This document shows, in pieces, positions 1 to 6,511 of a stretch of 10,478 nt of DNA. The position numbers were made by a program, and so were the translations under genes. The DNA is taken from NCBI GenBank assembly GCA_003565105.1, contig PXDG01000181.1:1-10478 (forward strand), read 5' to 3'. Every line of letters begins with the position of its first letter. The stretch's first letter is position 1. The notes beneath the pieces were generated by a model. It was not told the origin of the DNA and made no database searches. It saw only the letters and a program-made list of their open reading frames with translations. Origin of the DNA: Parcubacteria group bacterium (GTDB lineage Bacteria; Patescibacteriota; Minisyncoccia; SW-4-49-11).

Positions 1-1
1 A

Positions 2-382
2 ACGCACACCTTAAGTAACGGAGAAGTAATCTGGGATATGGCAGGGAACGTCTGGAATTGGTTAGATGATACCATCCAAGGACAAGACAAGCCAAATAGT
101 AGTTCGGGATTTTTTTGGCAAGAATGGACAGTATTTAATGGGGCAGGAACGTACGGGACATTAAGCTATGATCTAGTAAGACCATCGAATGTTGATTGGA
201 ATGCTACACAAGGAGTAGGGAGATACTATGCAGGGGCATTGACAAATGGTACGGTCTTTGGCTTCTTGTCTGGTGCTTCTTGGCTTCATGGTACCACTGC
301 CGGTGCTTTTAGTCTGGCTCTGTACTTTGGACCTTCTTTTCAGGATTCAAATGTAGGCTTTCGCTGTGTCGTGTCGTCATAG
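2..382 (+). CDS. FGE-sulfatase / C-type-lectin-fold domain protein, C-terminal fragment (candidate DGR target)
   Basis: This is the last 126 codons of a gene whose start lies upstream of the window; the reading frame is open from base 2. The motif NGEVIWDMAGNVWNW near the fragment start and the GFRCV ending are hallmarks of the formylglycine-generating-enzyme (FGE-sulfatase, SUMF1) fold. The segment GASWLHGTTAGAF matches the usual 'GG.W..G..aGaf' block. The cysteine pair that makes true FGEs catalytic is not visible: the only cysteine is in GFRC. A binding or surface-display role therefore fits better than sulfatase maturation. In Patescibacteria such domains often sit at the end of secreted or pilin-like proteins, and this fold is the commonest DGR target. 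Bases 251-370 hold 13 adenines in 120, against 39 in 120 for 131-250. The stop is TAG, followed at once by a hairpin. The family call is firm; the function is inferred. Confidence 0.85.
   Translation, partial: THTLSNGEVIWDMAGNVWNWLDDTIQGQDKPNSSSGFFWQEWTVFNGAGTYGTLSYDLVRPSNVDWNATQGVGRYYAGALTNGTVFGFLSGASWLHGTTAGAFSLALYFGPSFQDSNVGFRCVVSS
251..378 (+). other. Candidate DGR variable region with adenine-free 3' tail
   Basis: The end of the lectin-fold domain is depleted in adenine (13 of 120 bases at 251-370, against 39 of 120 just upstream). Eleven codons at likely surface columns (starting at 275, 278, 284, 287, 296, 311, 317, 323, 326, 338 and 344) all end in T or C. That is the pattern left when AAY codons of a template are mutagenised at adenines. 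Bases 356-378 contain no adenine, as expected of the initiation-of-mutagenic-homology segment. No template repeat was found in the window, so this is an inference from composition, fold and position. Confidence 0.5.
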
Positions 383-384
383 TA

Positions 385-399
385 TCCGCCTTGGGCGGA
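385..399 (+). repeat. Short GC-rich hairpin just after the lectin-domain gene
   Basis: TCCGCC, a TTG loop and GGCGGA form a perfect 6-bp stem starting 3 bases after the TAG stop. No T-tract follows, so it is a poor intrinsic terminator. A hairpin directly downstream of the variable region is a known recognition element in DGRs such as that of Bordetella phage BPP-1. The stem is plain in the sequence; the role is inferred. Confidence 0.6.
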
Positions 400-430
400 G
401 GGATGTAAATAGCCAGCAGAGCTGGGTATC

Positions 431-480
431 CCAGGCAGTCGTGAGGTGGAGCTTGCGGAACCTCCGAAGAGACTGCCTGG
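431..480. repeat. Long imperfect palindrome with a perfect 10-bp outer stem
   Basis: CCAGGCAGTC at 431-440 is the exact reverse complement of 471-480. Inside it, GAGGT (443-447) pairs with ACCTC (460-464), leaving a 12-base loop and an asymmetric internal loop. No T-tract follows. It could be a structured RNA element, a degenerate transposable repeat or part of a strong hairpin-type terminator. The sequence shows the structure but does not decide the role. Confidence 0.75.
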
Positions 481-502
481 CTGCGTTGGGAGAATTGACT
501 TG

Positions 503-528
503 GTAGGGGCGGGTCCATGTGCCCGCCC
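503..528. repeat. REP-like palindromic repeat, copy 1
   Basis: GTAG is followed by a palindrome with arms GGGCGGG and CCCGCCC around an 8-base loop. A diverged copy lies at 10050-10076: both begin GTAGGGGCG and share a TGTGCC core. A GTAG tetranucleotide at the foot of a hairpin is the arrangement of REP elements moved by Y1-type REP-associated transposases (RAYTs). No such transposase is in the window, so the class assignment is inferred. Confidence 0.6.
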
Positions 529-538
529 AGAATACTGC

Positions 539-559
539 TAGACAGAGAAATTATAGGTA
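539..559 (+). repeat. Direct repeat TAGACAGAGA...TATAGGTA, copy 1
   Basis: TAGACAGAGA (539-548), three extra bases, then TATAGGTA (552-559). The same two blocks without the three-base insertion recur at 660-677, just upstream of the rnpB -35 box. The related palindrome TAGACAGTCTA lies between them at 612-622. The repeats are plain; any protein-binding role is speculation. Confidence 0.5.
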
Positions 560-659
560 CTGGTAAGAACAACGGGGTATCAGGGAATGATGTTGAGAAG
601 AAAATGAATTGTAGACAGTCTATTCTTGGTGGAACGTGGTCTATATATCTGCATATTTA

Positions 660-677
660 TAGACAGAGATATAGGTA
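660..677 (+). repeat. Direct repeat TAGACAGAGA-TATAGGTA, copy 2
   Basis: This is the second copy of the repeat at 539-559. It ends 5 bases before the -35 hexamer of the rnpB promoter, a position where an activator site or UP-like element could act. Function is not shown by the sequence. Confidence 0.5.
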
Positions 678-682
678 TAACT

Positions 683-711
683 TTGAAAATACGGGAGAAA
701 TATAGTATAAT
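683..711 (+). promoter_or_regulatory. Near-consensus sigma-70-type promoter of rnpB
   Basis: TTGAAA at 683-688 and a perfect TATAAT at 706-711 are separated by the optimal 17 bases. Transcription would start around 718, which matches the 5' strand of helix P1 of RNase P RNA (from 719). This agreement makes it the best-supported promoter in the window. Confidence 0.9.
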
Positions 712-717
712 AAGACT

Positions 718-1018
718 GTCAAAGGGTTGGATGATCGCGCTTATATAAGTGAGGAAAGTCCGGACACCTTCTCATTTATGAGAAAATGGTAGCGGGTAAT
801 CCCCGTCGTAGATAGAAATATTTATAGGGAGTAGTATCGCAGAAACGAAACATTTAGCCTTTGGCTATCTAAGGTGAAACGTGAGAAACCCTACCAGGTG
901 CAAGGCCGTGCCAGATTTTTCTGGAGCGCCGCAATGAAGGTAATGGTAACATATACCTCAAGATAGATGATCATCAGAAGCCTTGCTTCTACAGAATCCG
1001 GCTTATAGACCCTTTGAT
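718..1018 (+). ncRNA. rnpB: RNase P RNA
   Basis: This is the catalytic RNA that trims the 5' leader from pre-tRNAs. Conserved region I reads GAGGAAAGTCCGGAC (751-765) and conserved region V reads ACAGAATCCGGCTTATA (991-1007); together they form P4. Helix P1 is 719-727 with 1009-1017, and P2 is 730-736 with 969-975, both perfect. P3 is a minimal hairpin around CTTATATAAG. P18 (939-957) is closed by a GTAA tetraloop, as usual for the L18-P8 contact. At about 300 nt it is shorter than the 377-nt E. coli RNA. The expected L15 GGU, which binds the tRNA CCA end, is not evident; the aligned bases read GGA at 923-925, partly inside a stem. No terminator follows before the next gene. Confidence 0.95.
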
Positions 1019-1041
1019 AGAAATATCACTTTGAGCATTAT

Positions 1042-2454
1042 ATGAATAAATTCGAGCTCTCTTTAAGCGCAATGCGGTTACCCTTAGATTTAATTGCAGT
1101 ACTTCTTGCTGGGTATGTTGCGTATGATCTGAGAACATCAGGTATCATTCAGAATCGATTACCGTTATTTTACCAGTTTGATTTTGTAGAGTATCGAACA
1201 TTAGTGTTAATCTATGCTATTCTTGTCCTGATAGTAGCTTCATTTTCTGGTTTGTATAGAATGAAAATTACTCGCGGAGTTGTAGCCGAATTCACTAAAG
1301 TGTTTAATGCTGTCTCTACGGCAACGTTGATTGTGATACTCTATTACTTTTTTGCTTCTCGAGACATTTTTTCATCCCGATTTGTGATTATATCGTTATG
1401 GTTGATATCTATTATATTTATCATAGGAGGTCGGATTTTTGTACGGGTGATTCAAACACTCTCTCTTCAATACCTCGGAATTGGACTTCGACGAGTGGCT
1501 ATTATCGGTAATGGTCGGGTGTCAGAGGGGCTTCAACATACATTTAATATTAATCCAGGATTAGGCTATAAAGTAATTCTAACGCAGAAAAAATTCAATG
1601 AAAAACAACTTGTAGATTTGATCAAGATACGACAACTAGATGATCTCATTCTGGCCGATTCTACCTTAGATCAAGATCAACAAATGTATATTAATGACTT
1701 TTGTGATGAACACAAAATAGAATTTCAATATCATCCACAACTCTTTGATACGTACGATAAAGTAGATATTCGAACCTTTGCTGGAACCATCCTCTTTCGC
1801 GTGAAGCGTACAACACTTGAAGGGTGGGGAAGTATTCAAAAGCGGATTTTTGATATTATTTTTGCGAGTGTATTTATTTTGATTTTTTCTCCTCTCTATA
1901 TTTTAGTTGCTATAGCAATTAAAGTAGAGTCAAAAGGTCCAGTGTTTTATAAATCTATGAGAGTAGGTGCGAAAAACACAACTTTCCCAGTCTACAAGTA
2001 TAGAAGTATGTATACAGAATTATGTACTGATGAATCAAATCCTGAGTCGATTGCTCTCGAACAGAAGTTATTAGCAGAGAAAGGAATTAAGACTGGTCCT
2101 GTGAATAAAATTAAAGATGATCCACGGGTGACTAAAGTAGGTGCTTTTCTTCGAAAAACGAGTATTGATGAATTTCCTCAATTCTTTAATGTCCTCAGAG
2201 GAGAGATGAGTGTATCAGGTCCTCGTCCTCATCAACCCCGAGAAGTAGCCAAATATGAAAAACATCATAAAAAAGTACTGACTCTCAAACCTGGAATTAC
2301 TGGAATGGCTCAGGTGAATGGACGATCTGATCTCACCTTTGAAGAAGAAGTTTTGTACGATACGTTTTATATTGAAAATTGGAGTCTGCTATTAGATCTG
2401 ATTATTATAGCAAAAACTCCCTGGGCTGTATTAGCTCCACGGAAAGCTGATTAG
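1042..2454 (+). CDS. Polyprenyl-phosphate sugar-1-phosphate transferase (exopolysaccharide initiating transferase)
   Basis: This is a 470-residue membrane enzyme of the WbaP/WcaJ type. It transfers a sugar-1-phosphate from a nucleotide sugar to undecaprenyl phosphate, starting assembly of a surface glycan. Four N-terminal membrane helices lie at roughly 13-30, 52-72, 90-105 and 113-133. A Rossmann-like CoA_binding_3 domain follows, with VAIIGNG at 152-158. The helix at 270-295 is preceded by KRIFD, which opens the bacterial sugar-transferase domain. Conserved catalytic blocks are KDDPRVTKVGAFLRKTSIDE (358-377) and RGEMSVSGPRP (386-396), with PGITGMAQVNGR (417-428) nearer the C-terminus. About 35 residues separate YKYRSM from KDDPR, somewhat longer than usual. 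The ATG lies 24 bases after the end of rnpB with no terminator between, so read-through transcription is likely. No Shine-Dalgarno site is seen. The sugar used cannot be told. Confidence 0.93.
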   Translation: MNKFELSLSAMRLPLDLIAVLLAGYVAYDLRTSGIIQNRLPLFYQFDFVEYRTLVLIYAILVLIVASFSGLYRMKITRGVVAEFTKVFNAVSTATLIVILYYFFASRDIFSSRFVIISLWLISIIFIIGGRIFVRVIQTLSLQYLGIGLRRVAIIGNGRVSEGLQHTFNINPGLGYKVILTQKKFNEKQLVDLIKIRQLDDLILADSTLDQDQQMYINDFCDEHKIEFQYHPQLFDTYDKVDIRTFAGTILFRVKRTTLEGWGSIQKRIFDIIFASVFILIFSPLYILVAIAIKVESKGPVFYKSMRVGAKNTTFPVYKYRSMYTELCTDESNPESIALEQKLLAEKGIKTGPVNKIKDDPRVTKVGAFLRKTSIDEFPQFFNVLRGEMSVSGPRPHQPREVAKYEKHHKKVLTLKPGITGMAQVNGRSDLTFEEEVLYDTFYIENWSLLLDLIIIAKTPWAVLAPRKAD

Positions 2455-2462
2455 AATACTTT

Positions 2463-2489
2463 CTCTCTTTATGATACAATAAAAGAGAG
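2463..2489 (+). promoter_or_regulatory. Extended -10 promoter enclosed by a palindrome
   Basis: An extended -10 element, TG-A-TACAAT (TG at 2472-2473, hexamer 2475-2480), lies 27 bases before the start at 2507; no good -35 is visible. It sits in the loop of a perfect 8-bp inverted repeat, CTCTCTTT (2463-2470) with AAAGAGAG (2482-2489). No T-tract follows on the plus strand, so this looks more like an operator than a terminator. The arrangement is seen; regulation is inferred. Confidence 0.5.
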
Positions 2490-2506
2490 CTAAATAAAAA
2501 GAATGT

Positions 2507-4258
2507 ATGAAAAATGTTTTATTGAATACAGCTGGCCATTTTTATCAAGGATACTCATCAGTTACGACTGAATCCTTAGATTCTTTTTCACAAAAGAAAG
2601 ACTCTCTTAAAGAATATAACTATGTTCTTACTCGGTATAAGCAGTTGGGGATTAAAGCGCAGAACACGCAAAATAGAGCAGACAAGAAAAAGCTTATTCA
2701 ACAGAAAGAAGTATTAGAACAGTTGTTGTCATTAGAACTGGATTATTTAGTTAAGCCTCTTGGAGGGTTTGTGGTATATTGTCAAGAGATTCATTCAATG
2801 TTACTGAATCTTCCTGGAAGAACCTCTCAAGAAAAATATACACACTTGTTTGAGATACTTGACGCTCGTTGGTATTCTTCTCAAAATAGAGCGGTTCCAA
2901 GAACAGTGACGCAAGAAATTGATTCTTCAGAGTATAGGAACTTGAAAGAGTTTGTTCAGAAGACCTTTTATCTGAATGAAGGAACTTTGTATTTAGTGTG
3001 GGAAGATAAGAACATTCTTGTACAAGGAGGGCTTCTCAAGATAAAAGATTTTTTGGCAAAACGGCCAACAAGCTTAATAGTGACACAAACCGAAGACGGC
3101 CAAACTGTTGGAACTACTCGCTTAGGATTTAATGAAGATACGCCAGAATTTATTATACAATTTGTACTCAGAAAAGGCTCATCTCCAAAGCCTCAAATAG
3201 TATCGATAGAGGGTATCCGAGAGAGCAAAGATCAAGACCTAGCTCTTTCCCCAAAGAAATCTGATGCGTTGTTCTCAAGAACAGAATACCTTCCTCACTT
3301 CAATCAAGAATTACTGTACAGCCTCATTCCAAAACTTGGATTAGCTCGTACATTGATTTTTCAGAAAAAAGCAGATGATAGTATTTCATCAAAGATTGAC
3401 ACAAAGACGGAGCCGAACTCTTCATTATCAGATAGCTCATTTGGAGCATTTGACCTTGAGGTTCAAGTACCTGAGCCTTCAGAGATTGATATTATTGATC
3501 CAAACGAAACAATTCGAGGAGAATTTTTGCAGTCAGCACAAGAAGATCATCATTTATCTCCAGAAGCAGCAGAAGATCTGTACAATCGTTTTCTTGAAAC
3601 AAAAGATGCACGAAGGATTGCGTATAATGTAGCAAATCAAACCAAAGAAGGTCAATTGCTATTTGTATCACAGACACTTACTGACCCGAATACATTAACC
3701 ACCGAACAAGTAAACCAGTTGTTCAGTATTCATCCAGAAGAAGATATTTCTCAACCAATTGCAGAAGCTGTAATAGATATGTTGCCACAGACGCAAGAGC
3801 CACCTTCTCAAAACCTTAGTATGGAAGAGTTTAGTGAAGAATATGGATCATTATTTGTTGATTTATTAAAGAACCAGTCAGAATTGATTCTTTCTCCGAA
3901 CACTCGATTATTTGTAGCCTTTCAAGCTGAACTTGATTCAATCTTACCAAAAATTGACTTACCAGATAGTTTTGCGAAACAGTGTTTTGAGCAGATTTTT
4001 TCTACCCCCAAGGGTGCTGAACGATTAGTAGAATTGCTTCGTGTTGCACGTACTGAAAGAACTCAGCAATTAATTGAAGATCTTTCAAGAAGAGGCCTTA
4101 TTGATGCTAGTGGAGGAGCGAAAAGTTTAGCTTCAGAAATAGCGAAAGATCCAAGTCTCCTTTGGCAAAAAATCTATCCTGTGATTCCGAAAGGTATCGC
4201 GCCTAAAAATCTTTTGCAGTACGCAGCAAAAGCCACAGAAATACTCATTAAGAATTAA
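2507..4258 (+). CDS. Large acidic cytosolic protein of unknown function
   Basis: This 583-residue protein is not recognised as any known family. It has no signal peptide or membrane segment. The N-terminal third (about 25-80) is helical and charged with coiled-coil character. It is followed by a mixed region with beta-type stretches such as LNEGTLYLVWEDKNILVQGG (156-175) and PEFIIQFVLRKG (213-224). A Ser/Asp/Pro-rich, probably disordered linker covers roughly 289-345. The C-terminal part (about 350-583) is mostly helical with Glu/Gln-rich segments. It heads a close run with the DUF5663-like gene (16-base gap) and a membrane-anchored protein. Codon use and base composition match the neighbours, so recent transfer is not indicated. 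The start has only an A-rich stretch before it and no clear Shine-Dalgarno. A lineage-specific structural or scaffold protein is one guess; the sequence does not decide. Confidence 0.85.
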   Translation: MKNVLLNTAGHFYQGYSSVTTESLDSFSQKKDSLKEYNYVLTRYKQLGIKAQNTQNRADKKKLIQQKEVLEQLLSLELDYLVKPLGGFVVYCQEIHSMLLNLPGRTSQEKYTHLFEILDARWYSSQNRAVPRTVTQEIDSSEYRNLKEFVQKTFYLNEGTLYLVWEDKNILVQGGLLKIKDFLAKRPTSLIVTQTEDGQTVGTTRLGFNEDTPEFIIQFVLRKGSSPKPQIVSIEGIRESKDQDLALSPKKSDALFSRTEYLPHFNQELLYSLIPKLGLARTLIFQKKADDSISSKIDTKTEPNSSLSDSSFGAFDLEVQVPEPSEIDIIDPNETIRGEFLQSAQEDHHLSPEAAEDLYNRFLETKDARRIAYNVANQTKEGQLLFVSQTLTDPNTLTTEQVNQLFSIHPEEDISQPIAEAVIDMLPQTQEPPSQNLSMEEFSEEYGSLFVDLLKNQSELILSPNTRLFVAFQAELDSILPKIDLPDSFAKQCFEQIFSTPKGAERLVELLRVARTERTQQLIEDLSRRGLIDASGGAKSLASEIAKDPSLLWQKIYPVIPKGIAPKNLLQYAAKATEILIKN

Positions 4259-4274
4259 TACCTAACGATATTGT

Positions 4275-4598
4275 ATGGAAGCTTATCAAAAAAATCTCAT
4301 TGAATACTTTGACCTACAAGACCTTGAATCTGACGAACAACAGCAAGTAGTAGAAGAAATTACGGAAGTATTAGAGGTTCGAGTATTTAATAAAGCATAT
4401 GAGTCTCTTGAAGGAGAAGTCAGAGAGACTATGGACGGATTAATCGAAGAAGGTGATCCAGAAAAAGTAATGATTCATCTTCAAGAACACGTTCCAGATT
4501 TAAATACCTACTTTCAAGATCAATTAGTTGAGATGAAAAAAGAGCTCAATGAAAAAATGAATGAGTTATATGCAAATATAGAAAAACAGAAACCATAA
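4275..4598 (+). CDS. DUF5663-like small acidic protein
   Basis: This 107-residue, strongly acidic, all-helical protein resembles the DUF5663 family, which is widespread in Patescibacteria and has no assigned function. The resemblance is in layout: an N-terminal helix ending in a Leu/Asp/Glu stretch; a central pair of helices with VEEITEVLEVRVFNKAYESL (26-45); a turn at EEGDPEKV (57-64); then an HVPDL motif (72-76) leading into a C-terminal charged helix with coiled-coil character. There are no cysteines, signal peptide or membrane segment. It follows the 583-residue gene by 16 bases and precedes the next gene by 7, so the three are probably one transcript. The ATG has no Shine-Dalgarno. The family call is by eye and moderately sure. 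Confidence 0.8.
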   Translation: MEAYQKNLIEYFDLQDLESDEQQQVVEEITEVLEVRVFNKAYESLEGEVRETMDGLIEEGDPEKVMIHLQEHVPDLNTYFQDQLVEMKKELNEKMNELYANIEKQKP

Positions 4599-4605
4599 TC
4601 ATTAT

Positions 4606-5298
4606 ATGAATAAAAAAGCACTACTACTTATTATTTCCGTTATTGGAATTACCGCTGTCACTGTACTCTTTCAATCAAATTTTCGCTCAATACAAGAACC
4701 CAGTGACATTCAGACAAATGAGCAGGTAGAGAATAATACCACAACAGAGTTAGATAGAATGTTAAGATTATCAGATAAAGATACTGGTACACAAGTATAT
4801 ATATCTAATGATTTAGGAGTGGCCTTTACCTATAGTTCCTTGGAGGAGGGGCAGGAATTTATAATAGAAGAAGAAAGAAACAGAGTATATTTATTTGATG
4901 CTAGTGAAACAAGAGATGAGGGACAGTGGATTGAGATATTTGAGAAAGAAGATAGGAGCGATAACCTACAAGAAGCCGTAGAGCGACAAATCATCTCTCG
5001 TTTAGATACGAATCAATGTCAGAATTTGAGTGTTGCCCCGTCAATGACTGAATATATGTCATCAGATATTGAACAGATTGTTTTGTATTCAGAAGAAGAG
5101 TCCGATAGATCAATGTGTGATACTTATACAGATTACTATAATCCTACTGTGCCAGAAAACTATTTCTTTCAACTACCTCAAGATCTAACGCGCTTTTTCT
5201 ATGCATCAGGCGGATTTCCATTAGCTAGTTCTGGTGACTCTGCAGACTTTAGTTGGATATCTTCGGTTACGGTCTTTGGTTCCACTGAGAGTCCCTGA
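4606..5298 (+). CDS. Membrane-anchored extracytoplasmic protein of unknown function
   Basis: This 230-residue protein starts with MNKK and a hydrophobic helix (about 5-23) that acts as a signal anchor or signal peptide. There is no lipobox cysteine. The rest is acidic and probably outside the membrane. A beta-rich block around VYISNDLGVAFTYSS (64-78) resembles the 'Y.N..yGf.F.YP' opening of small secreted proteins often seen in Patescibacteria, but no family can be named. The only two cysteines, C138 and C171, could form a disulfide. The gene starts 7 bases after the DUF5663-like gene and ends with TGA, which shows that TGA is a stop in this genome. It is the last gene of the three-gene run; a promoter for mnmA follows. 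No Shine-Dalgarno is visible. Confidence 0.82.
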   Translation: MNKKALLLIISVIGITAVTVLFQSNFRSIQEPSDIQTNEQVENNTTTELDRMLRLSDKDTGTQVYISNDLGVAFTYSSLEEGQEFIIEEERNRVYLFDASETRDEGQWIEIFEKEDRSDNLQEAVERQIISRLDTNQCQNLSVAPSMTEYMSSDIEQIVLYSEEESDRSMCDTYTDYYNPTVPENYFFQLPQDLTRFFYASGGFPLASSGDSADFSWISSVTVFGSTESP

Positions 5299-5367
5299 GG
5301 TAGAAAAAAGAGAGGGATTGTGTGTTTAGATAATCTCATATAGCATAGATAGAGTTTTTTATGAATA

Positions 5368-5396
5368 TTGCCTACACTGATAACTCGTGATACACT
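5368..5396 (+). promoter_or_regulatory. Promoter of mnmA with extended -10
   Basis: TTGCCT (5368-5373) and TACACT (5391-5396) are 17 bases apart, and a TG at 5388-5389 makes an extended -10. Transcription from about 5403 would give a leader of roughly 23 bases. The TATACT touching the ATG (5420-5425) is too close to be the -10 of this start. Confidence 0.65.
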
Positions 5397-5425
5397 GAAC
5401 CAAAGATGTCATAAGATAGTATACT

Positions 5426-6511
5426 ATGCAAACAATTTTTGTAGGAATGTCAGGAGGAGTGGATTCTTCCGTGACAGCTCACCTTTTGCTTCAGCAAGGG
5501 TATACCGTGATAGGAGTATTTATGAAAAACTGGTCTGGTCGATTAGATACCAAGCAGGGAACCTTTGATTTTCCGTGCTCATCTCAAGCAGACTTTGAAT
5601 CAGCCCGACAAACAGCAGGACACTTAGGCATCCCGCTATATACCTTTGACTTTGAAGCTGAATATCGACAGCGAGTTATTGAATACTTTGTGTCAGAAAT
5701 TGAACGTGGGCGGACTCCCAATCCAGATATTATGTGTAATAAAGAGATTAAATTCAAGGTGTTTTTGGATAAGTGTCTTTCTCTTGGTGCAGATAAAATT
5801 GCAACAGGGCATTATGCTCGAGTGTTCAAGACAGATGATGGAGCATATTTGTTAAACAAAGGGCGTGATGAGACCAAAGATCAATCCTACTTTTTAGCCA
5901 CTTTAGGACAAGAGCAATTATCCAAAACACTCTTTCCTATTGGTGAATTACAAAAATCAGAAGTGCGAAAAATTGCTCAAGAGATTCATCTTCCAAATGC
6001 TAATCGTCCCGATAGCCAAGGAATCTGCTTTGTAGGAGAGATTGATGTAAACCAATTTATTAAAGCCTTGGTTGGGGAAAATCCTGGGGATATTATCACT
6101 CAAGATGGACAGGTTATTGGTCAGCATAGAGGGATTTATTTTCATACCATTGGACAGCGAAAAGGCTTGGGGATTGGTGGGGGAATCCCATACTTTGTCG
6201 TTGAAAAACGCCTAGAAACAAACCAATTAGTGGTAGCTAAGGGAATAAATCCATTGGATTTGTATCAGAATTCTGTACTGCTGAATCAATTAACTTGGTC
6301 AAATACTCCCGTAACTCTTCCCATGGATGTATCCGCAAAAATTCGCTATCGAAGTAGTGATATTGCAGTTTATCTTGAACAAGGAAAAAAGTTAGATGAA
6401 GTAGTAGCCCACTTCAAAGAGCCTCAACGGGCCGTAGCAGAAGGGCAATTTATGGTGTTTTATCACGATGATACTTTGCTTGGTTGTGGAGTGATGAATA
6501 GGTATGTCTAA
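5426..6511 (+). CDS. mnmA: tRNA-specific 2-thiouridylase MnmA
   Basis: This 361-residue enzyme of about normal family length uses ATP and a persulfide sulfur donor to make 2-thiouridine at wobble position 34 of tRNA Lys, Glu and Gln. The PP-loop ATP-binding motif GMSGGVDSS is at 7-15. The catalytic cysteine is C104 in NPDIMCNKEIKF, and its partner is C201 in SQGICFVG; both are present. The tRNA-recognition block GRDETKDQSYFLATL (146-160) and the central-domain motif HTIGQRKGLGIGGG are intact, and the C-terminal beta-barrel ends normally. The start at 5426 puts the PP-loop at the usual distance from the N-terminus. The ATG has no Shine-Dalgarno. The last 8 bases overlap the hydrolase gene, which suggests coupled translation. 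The family usually depends on a cysteine desulfurase, which is not in this window. Confidence 0.97.
   Translation: MQTIFVGMSGGVDSSVTAHLLLQQGYTVIGVFMKNWSGRLDTKQGTFDFPCSSQADFESARQTAGHLGIPLYTFDFEAEYRQRVIEYFVSEIERGRTPNPDIMCNKEIKFKVFLDKCLSLGADKIATGHYARVFKTDDGAYLLNKGRDETKDQSYFLATLGQEQLSKTLFPIGELQKSEVRKIAQEIHLPNANRPDSQGICFVGEIDVNQFIKALVGENPGDIITQDGQVIGQHRGIYFHTIGQRKGLGIGGGIPYFVVEKRLETNQLVVAKGINPLDLYQNSVLLNQLTWSNTPVTLPMDVSAKIRYRSSDIAVYLEQGKKLDEVVAHFKEPQRAVAEGQFMVFYHDDTLLGCGVMNRYV

Larger units (their letters stand above)
383..682. other. Gene-free, palindrome-rich intergenic stretch
   Basis: About 300 bases hold no convincing gene. The left half (383-530) is much richer in G+C than the flanking genes and is packed with inverted repeats: 385-399, 413-425 (CCAGC/GCTGG), 422-434 (CTGGG/CCCAG, competing with the previous one), 431-480 and 503-528. 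The right half (531-682) is AT-rich and carries repeated TAGACAG motifs that run up to the rnpB promoter. A 62-codon open frame at 517-705 has no family resemblance and starts inside a palindrome, so it is not called as a gene. Confidence 0.7.

Noticed and set aside
2..382. Catalytic formylglycine-generating enzyme
   Set aside because: The active-site cysteine pair is missing in the visible C-terminal part; only the structural GFRC cysteine is present.
385..399. Reading the hairpin as an intrinsic terminator of the lectin-domain gene
   Set aside because: The stem is only 6 bp and is followed by GGATGTAAAT, not a T-tract.
309..572. 87-codon open frame on the minus strand
   Set aside because: It is antisense to the lectin-domain gene end and the palindromes; its protein is low-complexity with no recognisable motif.
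517..705. 62-codon open frame between the REP-like repeat and rnpB
   Set aside because: It starts inside a palindrome, has no ribosome site or family resemblance, and runs through the direct repeats and the rnpB promoter.
5420..5425. TATACT touching the mnmA ATG as a leaderless promoter
   Set aside because: A -10 there would start transcription inside the gene, past an N-terminus that the family alignment requires; a better promoter lies at 5368-5396.
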